Positions 56,589 through 64,000 of a DNA stretch of 64,000 bases are shown in pieces. This DNA is from Chloranthus sessilifolius (Eukaryota > Streptophyta > Magnoliopsida > Chloranthales > Chloranthaceae), in assembly GCA_021018995.1 (NCBI GenBank), contig CM037585.1, forward strand, positions 124,586,831-124,650,830. The letters are read 5' to 3'. The position numbers and the translations under genes are program-made. Within the stretch, counting starts at the first letter, position 1. Each line of letters starts with the position of its first letter. The notes beneath the pieces were generated by a model. That model ran no database searches. It saw only the letters and a list, made by a program, of their open reading frames with translations, and was not told the DNA's origin.

Positions 56589-57471
56589 CGTAGAGATATC
56601 TCTACGCCAATTGCTATAGGCGTGACAGGTAGAACCTTTTTTGTGAAGTGATGGGTGGCATGGGGCCCGCTTTACTAACTAGAGTTAAACTTTTAAAATA
56701 TTTTAAAAGTTATATTCTCTTTCAGTCGTCATTTTTGACTTTTTTAGAAGCCTTTTTAAAGTATCTTTCTTTTCTCTCTCTTCTCTCTCTTTTTCTAAGA
56801 AAGTGTCAGACTTACTTTTTCAGGTGTATTTTACTTTAAAAATGTGAACGCCCGACAGCGAAGCGCTAGCACCTCGGCAACGAAGCGTCGACAGCCCGAT
56901 AGTGAGGCGGTGGCACTCTGAAGTGAAGAGCTGGCACCCCGACGCCTCTATATTGAGGTATCGGCGCTTCGCTAAAAAAAAAAAAAAACACGGGGCGTCG
57001 ACGCCTCTATATTAAGGTGCCGATGCTTTGATAAAAATAATAACAATAATAATTTTTTTAGGAGCGCCGACGCCCTAATTTTTTTTTTAGAGGTGCAAGC
57101 ACTCCATTTTTTTTTTAGCGAAGAGCCAACACCTCAATATAGAGGCGCCGGCATCGCGGTGCCAGTACCTCACTATCGCGGTGTCGGCACTTCGCTGCAG
57201 AGGTGCTAACGCTTCGCTACCAGACACTCACATTTTTTGAGTAAAATATACCTAAAAAAGTAACTCTAACAGTTTCTTGAAAAAGAGGAGAGAAGAAAGA
57301 GAAAAGAGACTTTAAAAAAGTCAAGAATGACGACTGGAAGGGTATTTAACCTATAAAATATTTTAAAAAGTGTAACCCCTAGTTAGTAAAGTGGTTCTCA
57401 TGCCACCCATCAATTCACAAAAGGGTGCTACATGTCGCGTCTATATTCATTGTCGTAGAGATATCTGTACG
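56589..57471. mobile_element. Foldback element with palindromic ends and GC-rich internal modules
   Basis: The outermost 18 bp on the left, cgtagagatatctctacg, is a perfect palindrome. The right end cgtagagatatctgtacg has one change. Arms of about 270 bp follow (gtgaa.tgatgggtggcat, ttactaacta..gtta, tttttgacttttttagaag-type and CT-rich words, each found reverse complemented at 57240-57450). The centre (56850-57225) consists of irregular, mutually inverted modules of the type gcgaagcgccgacgcctctat / atagaggcgccggc. TA microsatellites lie just outside both ends. No protein is encoded and no clear target duplication is visible. Confidence 0.75.
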
Positions 57472-57488
57472 CCTTGGGGCATATCCCC

Positions 57489-57490
57489 GA

Positions 57491-57528
<38 letters not shown>

Positions 57529-57529
57529 C
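57489..57529. repeat. (CT)n(AT)n compound microsatellite
   Basis: ctctctct..tatatatatatgtatata directly right of the foldback element. Confidence 0.9.
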
Positions 57530-58356
57530 AGATTAGACTCCATCCGAAACGATATGCACCCCTGAAATTTTGGTATTCTAGATTTGCCTAGTGATGATAT
57601 AGAGAATAAATAATAAAAAATAAAACAATCACCACTGCACACGAGATTTTTATGTGAAAAACCCAAAGGGAAAAATCACGGGATCTATTCCAAATTCAAG
57701 ACAATAAATATAATATGAGTTCAAAGGTTACAAAAAGTACCGAATGAATGCAGACACACTAGTCCTATCAAACCTTCCCACACTACAACGCTAGATTCCA
57801 CTATGCGTCCTCATAGATTCCTAATTTGTCGCCTTCAACCATCAAATCACATGATGGTCCACTCGTGTTCAGACGAACTACAATAGCAGCTCAGATTCCA
57901 CCAAGGCCACTCGATTCCACAAGCCAATACACGCTTTAAACCTCAAGCGCAATATCCTTTAGAAAGATAAAAGCAGAATAGAAATCTTTGAATCACAATA
58001 AAGATATGATGAGGAGTTTTAAAGGCAAGAGGGTTCTCTTCTCTCTTCGAGCGGCTAAGCAATAAGGTATGGAGAGGTGAGTCACAAGGAGTCCCAAAAA
58101 GCAGAATATATATCCCACGATAAAACCCTAAAAGTGAGATTAGAAGACCTTTTCTCGGAGGTAATGTCACGGTTGACCCACATATAAGTGGTGGTCAACC
58201 ACCAAACCAAAGGTGGTTAATCACGTTTCTTTTTGTGATCAATCATCAAAGTTTGGTGGTTAACCACGAAAGGAAACGTGGTCAACCGTCAAACACCTAG
58301 CTTTTTAAAAGTAGACTCCTTGTAAAACACAAACACATGTGAATCAGTGCTATCCA
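57530..58356. mobile_element. Possible LTR fragment hosting the second copia element
   Basis: atgtgaaaaacccaaagggaaaaatcacggg (57649-57679) is a word common in plant LTRs near the transcription start. 58165-58300 repeats ggtggttaaccac-type words (gtggtcaaccacc, ggtggttaatcac, ggtggttaaccac, gtggtcaacc). It is cut at 58356 by the LTR of the next element. The boundaries are not defined. Confidence 0.35.
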
Positions 58357-58566
58357 TGTTAGAAACTTTTAGGATTTTAAAGCAATCAAAAGCGAAATTA
58401 AATAAAACTTTAGCATACCTTACACCGTAAAGTTTTTCACGTGAGGATTAAGCCTTGAGCGATCCGAGCGAGCAATGATCCGGCAATCGATGATTTGATG
58501 GAGAGTCTTCTCTTTCTTTGCACACTATAGAGAAGATGAGTTTCCCTTAAATTCTTCTAATTCAAT

Positions 58567-58617
<51 letters not shown>

Positions 58618-58854
58618 GTGTAGAAAGAGGGACTCTACATCCTTTAAATAGGTTAGAAACTTGCCTATCAAGGAATCTAACGATTATAATTACCACACTT
58701 ATGTTAGGGTAAAATTACAACTCTTGATATAATTGGAAATTTCTAGTTTGATCACAACTAGTGTTCCTCCATCTCTCTAAGTTAACAACTTGGACTGTTT
58801 GACCTTGACCATGATGTGTGACTTAAGGGTCATATAAATCTGTGAAATCCAACA
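58357..58854 (-). repeat. 3' LTR of the second copia element
   Basis: 498 bp; minus strand begins TGTTGGATTTCAC and ends AAAAGTTTCTAACA. It contains a (TA)n tract at 58569-58614 and a TATA-like CCTATTTAAAGG upstream of it (minus strand, about 58640). Confidence 0.75.
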
Positions 58855-58865
58855 GTCTCCCACTT
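58855..58865 (-). promoter_or_regulatory. Polypurine tract of the second copia element
   Basis: Minus-strand AAGTGGGAGAC, identical to that of the first copia element, directly before the LTR. Confidence 0.9.
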
Positions 58866-59536
58866 AGACCTTAAGACCAATTGGGATTTTTTTTTTAGAA
58901 ATATTTTGAAAACCAAATCTAAATTATTCCTTTAAGAAAATTTGACACGGTGCACTGATTTTGAAAATCTTAGAGAGATATATCCTTTCATCTCCATTCC
59001 AAGCACCATTAGTGAGGATCATGAATGCACTAGTGTACTCAATATTGACACTAGGATAGTTCCATGGTCACAAAACTAACACTACTTGAGACTTAAACGC
59101 CTTTAACCTTTACGTGATTATTTTAAACAATGTGGTACGAGAGATATGGTACTCTTAAAACTTGGTCTTGTACTCATTCTCGTGGAGTCTTGTTTCATGC
59201 TACTGCATGTCACTCTGATATAACCTTACATCCCGTTTTGTGACAAATTAGTCACCTTTTCATCAGAGTGAAGGCATTATCAACATAGAGCCAACTCACG
59301 TTTAGCCTAAACAAACTTGAGTGTCGAACACTCTAGGCTATTTTGTGACAATTGCCACCATACCTTGTGACAACCGCCACCTTGTTATGGTTAATGATCC
59401 CATAATTTGTAAATGATAACATGCGACAATATAATAATTTGAGCTCAAAATAAAAACATGTATATAAATGCAACGAAAAAATCCATGATCCATAGCAGAA
59501 AAGAAACAATAATAATATGTCCAAATAAAAATAAAT

Positions 59537-61060
59537 CTAGAACTGAGTAAACAACTCAACAAGTCTCATCCGGGTCACGTGCTCCTTGAAAACCTTGGGT
59601 GATAAACCCTTGGTAAGGGGATCTGCAATCATAAGTTCTGTACTAATGTGAGGAAGCTCTATAGCACCATCTCAAGCGCTCTCATATACAATGAAATACT
59701 TGACATCGAAATGTTTATTCCTCCTAGTAATGTTTTTGTGTCTCACAAATTTGGTCACAACCATATTGTCACAATAGATGATAAGAGGACAATGAATGGA
59801 ATCAACAATCTTTAGATCTCCGATGAAATTCTTCAACCATAATACATGACGAGTAGCCTCATAACAACCAATAATTTCGGCGTATATAGTCGAATCTGCC
59901 ATTAAAATCTGTTTGATGCTTCTCCAGGAAATAACGCCCTCCACAAGTAGAAACAAATAACTTGCTGTCGATTTGACACTATTCTTACAACCAGCAAAAT
60001 TAGAATCTGAGTATCCGACAACCTTAAGCTCATTTGATCTACGATAGGTCAACATAAAATCTTTAGTTCTTTGTAAGTAACGAAGTACCTTCTTCGCAGC
60101 TTTCCTAATCCTAGATTAGACTGATATCGGCTAAGTAGGGTGACAACGAAACTGATATCGGGACGTAGACAAACTATTATATACATAAGACTACCCACAA
60201 CTGAAGCATACTCCTTTTGATCTACTTGTTGCCTTTCTGCCTTAGTTTTGGGCTGTAGATCTTGAGAGATAACGTCACCCTTCAAAACAAGTGCTTCAAC
60301 TGGAGCGCATCTATCCATATCATATCAGTTAAGTACTTTCACTATGTAGGCCTTTTGCGAAAGACCTAAACAACCGGTAACTCTATCATGATGAATTTTG
60401 ATGCCAAGCACATACTCATGAATACCTAAATCTTTCATATCAAATGCCTTGAAAAGAAAAATCTTGGTATCGTGAAAAAAATGAATGTCGTTACTTGCAA
60501 GTAATATATCATCCACATAAAGAATTAGAATGAAAAATTTGCTCCCACTATTTCTGAGATATATGCAACGATCAACGATATTTTTCTTAAACCCATAACC
60601 AGTGACAACTTCATCGAATTTCAAATACCACTGCTTAAAAGCTTGCTTAAATCTATAAATGGATTTATTCAATTTATAAACTAGTTGTTCTTTTTTCTTA
60701 ATCACAAAACCCACTGGTTGTGACATGTATAAGCCTTCTACAAGGTCTCCATTTAGAAAAGCAGCCTTCACGTCCATTTGATGTAGTTCGAGATCGTAAT
60801 TTGTAACTGAAGCTATCACAATCCTCAATGAATCATTATAAGAGATCGGAGAGTAGGTCTCATCATAGTCAATGCCTTTCTTCTGTCTGAAACCCTTTGC
60901 AACAAGTCGTGTCTTGAATTTTTTAATCTTGCCAATAGAGTCTCTTTTAGTATTATAAACTCATTTGTATTTAACCGCCTTGTGATCCCCTAATAAATCC
61001 ACAAGGTCCCAAACCTTATTATTTTCTATGGATAATAACTCCTCTCTCATGGCCTCCTGC
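59537..61060 (-). pseudogene. Second copia: reverse transcriptase and RNase H
   Basis: The RT frame 60828-60325 has HQMDVKAAFLNGDL (first catalytic Asp), [30 protein letters not shown] and FDMKDLG. After a stop it continues (60318-60049) with YASVVGSLMYI and LRPDISFVV, then shifts frame to RNase H at 60055-59672 (GYSDSNFAGCKNSVKSTASY, DSTIYAEIIGCYEATRH, IIYCDNMVVTKF). The natural end [27 protein letters not shown]-stop finishes at 59537. At least two frame changes and several stops are present. Confidence 0.9.
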
Positions 61061-62822
61061 TAATGTGAGGATTCATTGCTACCAATAGCCTGCTGAAAGA
61101 TCGATGGATCATTAAGATCAACACTCTCAAACTGAGCCTCTTGAGCATACACCTCATAGAAATATGGAATAGCAGGTTTACGTTGACGCTCTAATCTTCG
61201 AGGCTGAGCCGGTGGTACTGGTGAAACATGGGGTGGAATATGACATTCTTCTTCAATTGGAGCTGTCACTGGATTTGCCTGAATTAAAGTATCAACATGT
61301 ATGGGATCAGGTAGTGAAGGAAGAAAAATATTACCACCATATGAAGGCACAAAGTCAAATTCAGAGTTCTCAATAAAAGTAATATTATTCTGACGTGAAC
61401 TCCTACTAGATTCGTCATTCTTCAAAAAATTGGCTATATCAATCTTAGCAATATCAATGAGTCTTCCAGGATAATAAAATCTCTAAGTCCTAGATCAATG
61501 TCCATAACCGATAAAATAACAACTAACTGTGCAAGGATCCAACTTCTTTATGTTGGATTATAAAACTTAGCTTCAGCTTCACAACCCCATATATGTAAAT
61601 GTCCAAGCTTTGGATCCTTAGTTGTCCATCTCTTATAAGGAGTTTTAGGTACAACCTTGCAAGGAACCCTGTTGAAAATATAAAATATTGTCTTCAAGGC
61701 TTCACCCCAAAACTCTTCTTTAAGTGTAGAGTAACTTAGCATGCTATGAACAGCCTCCTGATAACTACGATTTCTCCTTTCTGAAATACAATTCTGCTAT
61801 GGAATGTCAGGAGAAGTATATTATAGAACAATGTCTTGAGTTTGTAAGTACTCCACGAATGGTCCATGATTGACACCATCAAGATCCATTCAACCAAAAT
61901 ATTCTTCACCTCTATCTGAACACATAGTCTTTATCTTCTTCCCAAGTTGATTTTCTACTTCCAACTGATAGGTCTTGAAGACCTCTAAAGTTTGATCTTT
62001 CGTCTCTAATAAGAAGACGTATGTGTATTTAGAGTAGTCATCAATAAAGATAATAAAATACCTTTTGCCACCATGAGCAACAATCGAAAAAGGCCTACAA
62101 ATATCGGTATGTATCAACTGCAAAACCTCAGTGGCCCGAGAGGCGGAGAATTTCCTTTGTTTGAAAATTTTACCCTTCATACAATCTACACAATTTCCAA
62201 AATTGGTGAAATCTAATGGTCTAATAATACCAGATCTAACTAACGATTCTAGTCTTTTCTTTGATATGTGACCTAACCTTCAATGTCATAAGGCTGCAGA
62301 ATCATCCCTAAGAAAAGAGCGCTTTGATCCGAATGGTGTCGAGTTCGAGGCCTCAGCAACCATAGCAATGGTGCGAGAAGAATTAACAGATAATAAATAT
62401 AAACCATCAACTAAAATACAACAACCAATCACAGAACCATCAAAAGAAATATCCAAACCCATACTGTTAAAAGTAAAAATATAATCACAGTCTGCAAGTC
62501 TAGATAACGAAATAATATTCCTCCTAAAGGAGGGAATAAAATATGTCCCATGTAAAGTCAAAATATGTCTAGAGTCCAAAACTAAATCGCAGGTGTCGAC
62601 GCTCTCCACCTGCATCGCCTGATCGTTCCCAAGGAATAACCTATCCTCCTGTTTGGGTCTTCTCCTGCTTCTGAGCACCTTAAAAGAGTGCATAACATGT
62701 ACAGAAGCACCAGAGTCAACCAACCAGGAATGAGGAGAACTATCAACTGTAAATGTCTGAGAGAGTACTAAAACTCTAGGAATACCTTCAAGCTTCTTCG
62801 CTAGCCAATTCTTATGATTCAC
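61060..62822 (-). pseudogene. Second copia: protease and integrase
   Basis: The protease frame 62822-62286 has SWLVDSGASVHVM with the catalytic DSG. The integrase zinc domain follows, with two stops in the first His region (W and R codons changed to TGA, near 62270-62285), then LGHISKKRL..NCVDCMKGK. The core has HTDICRPFS and DDYSKYTYVF, CSDRGEEYFG (a GGEY to GEEY change) and ISERRNRS, with the catalytic Glu kept. Stops interrupt it near 61880-61760. The C-terminal GKP/linker part (61425-61060) carries RRLERQRKPAIP. Confidence 0.88.
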
Positions 62823-63646
62823 ACATTTTCTCTTGAAGTGGCCTTCCTCGTCGTAAAACTAGCAATCGCTTACACTTTCAGACTGACCCTGAGGACGCGT
62901 TGCCTTTCCAAAACTTTGACCCTTGCCTTTACTCTTGTTCTGAAATTTTGTTGTGGTTGATTTCCTTTTTTATTCCTCTTAGGACCCTTCTTCTTAAAAT
63001 TCCTTTTACTGGAGCTGGAAGTCCCCAAATGAGCAGACTCATGTTACTCGCCTTTAAGCCTCTTTTTTTCAATGGCCCACATCTGAGTTAACTTGTTCAA
63101 GTTCCAATTTCACTCTTGTGAATTATAATTCACCTTTAAAATGTTGAAAGCCTTAGGGAGGGAAGCAAGCCCAATATAGACTATCAACTCTTCATCTATG
63201 TTAAGCCCATATTCTTTAATACCCAAATAGATTTGAGACAACTTCAATAAGAGGTCTCTCACATTTCCACTACTATCATGCCGAAGGTGCATGAGATCAT
63301 GCAAGTATCATATATGACATGCTTCTTACTGCCAATACATTGCTTCTTAATAAGAGCTATTAATTCAAAAGTGATCTCTGTAGCAGGTATGCCACCCTTG
63401 AAAGAGGCATTAATGGTGGCCCTGATCATTAATATGGCTAACGAGTTAGCCTTATTCTATTTATCTGAAAATTCCTTATCCTTTACAGGAGAATCTTGGG
63501 TAACCGCCGCAGGTTTAGGTGTTGTAAACATAAAGGACATGTCCAAAATTTGAAAATAAACATCGAGTCATTTTCCAAGTATTGAAATTTGACTCAGAAA
63601 GTGGCTCAACTCCTGCTATGCGTTTGGTAATTGACAAGAGATCCAT
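62823..63646 (-). pseudogene. Second copia: gag and nucleocapsid
   Basis: A possible gag start is the minus-strand ATG at 63646 (MDLLSITKRIAGVEPLSESN then NFNTWK), after which the frame shifts. DK-stop-NKANSLAIL (a Trp codon changed to TAG) and ATINASFKGGIP give the GGIP block, and 63304-63110 carries HLRHDSSGNVRDLL. The knuckle DC-stop-FYDEEGHFKRKC has a stop and a lost second cysteine. Non-functional. Confidence 0.8.
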
Positions 63647-64000
63647 CGCTGCAAAAATTTTAATTTAGGATCACCTTTTAAAAGTCAGCACAAAAATAAA
63701 ATTTAATTAATTCTTTAGATTTAATCTCTTTCGCTTAAACCAGGGGTTTTGGTTTAAACGTATGAAGTGACACTATGTGCACATGCCAACTTCAAGGAAA
63801 GCACTTGGCAACGTCACGACTCACCTTTGGGCAGACACCATGACTTACCCTTGCTTCCCATCGCGTAAATTATGCCATAAACCTACCCTCTATGGTTTGA
63901 TTAGAAGCAGACACTTCCTATACCTTTGAGAAAATAGGGTTATCCTATCTAACCACCCCATATAAGACTATTCTATTTCCACACACTACCTCAAGTACCT
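63647..64000 (-). other. Leader of the second copia element
   Basis: Non-coding; no primer-binding site (gctctgatacca on the plus strand) is present before the window ends, so the leader exceeds 350 bp. Confidence 0.6.

Larger units (their letters stand above)
58357..64000 (-). mobile_element. Second Ty1/copia retrotransposon, degraded, runs off the window
   Basis: Minus-strand element with its 3' LTR at 58357-58854, a polypurine tract, and gag to RNase H from about 63646 down to 59537 in copia order. The leader continues beyond 64000, and the 5' LTR and primer site are outside, so the target duplication cannot be checked (left flank atcca). It is related to but clearly distinct from the 46777-53702 element: the reverse-transcriptase section lost there is present here, while this copy carries far more stop codons. 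Confidence 0.9.

Noticed and set aside
1-64000. CRISPR arrays, prokaryotic operons or phage systems
   Set aside because: Repeats here are tandem or inverted transposon-derived units without regular spacers; introns and plant retroelements show nuclear plant DNA.
1-64000. tRNA or rRNA genes
   Set aside because: Only an isolated B-box-like word near 24367 was seen; no cloverleaf or rRNA core could be recognised.

Overview
This is AT-rich nuclear DNA of a flowering plant. The evidence is eukaryotic and plant-specific: one intact intronless plant glutaredoxin-like gene, broken copies of plant nuclear genes (BLISTER, plastid ATP/ADP translocator, DNA polymerase delta with a spliceosomal intron), Ty1/copia elements with the plant initiator-tRNA primer site TGGTATCAGAGC, very long gypsy-type solo LTRs, L1-type LINE remains, and hAT, PIF/Harbinger, CACTA and Mutator-like DNA elements. 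The species cannot be fixed from the sequence. The window is an intergenic transposon landscape with very few genes.

Layout. 0-2 kb: a 226-bp tandem repeat whose second unit is split by a hAT-type element (352-1865). 2-5.5 kb: LINE scraps and a minus-strand ubiquitin-like exon (5280-5522). 5.5-15 kb: dispersed inverted-repeat family and two PIF/Harbinger-like elements (7170-8833 and 10533-14966), the second carrying a dead NTT fragment and a 104-bp tandem array. 15-24.5 kb: a 21-bp-arm hairpin beside (TA)30, an antisense L1 remnant, a BLISTER retro-pseudogene (18126-19424), a POLD1 exon-intron-exon scrap and a possible SINE. 24.5-34 kb: old repeats, including a 1-kb palindrome with a 150-bp CACTA-type MITE at its centre. 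34-41 kb: two related solo LTRs of 3074 and 2576 bp. 43.2-44.2 kb: the only convincing intact gene, encoding a 242-aa glutaredoxin-like cysteine-rich protein behind a (CT)n leader. 46.5-56.5 kb: a Mutator-like element with a perfect 9-bp target duplication whose left terminal repeat is split by a 6.9-kb copia element. 56.6-57.5 kb: a foldback element with GC-rich internal modules, abutting TA microsatellites. 58.4 kb to the end: a second, more degraded copia element running off the window.

How the parts relate. Most features are nested insertions, not cooperating genes. Seven boundaries can be read from target-site duplications: hAT 8 bp, two Harbinger-like 3 bp, Mutator-like 9 bp, copia 5 bp, and solo LTRs 5 bp (one perfect, one with a mismatch). 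Both copia elements are dead: the first has stops, a frameshift, an in-frame loss of most of the reverse-transcriptase fingers/palm and a substituted integrase catalytic glutamate; the second has many stops. All alignments were made by eye; family names rest on remembered motifs, not database searches.
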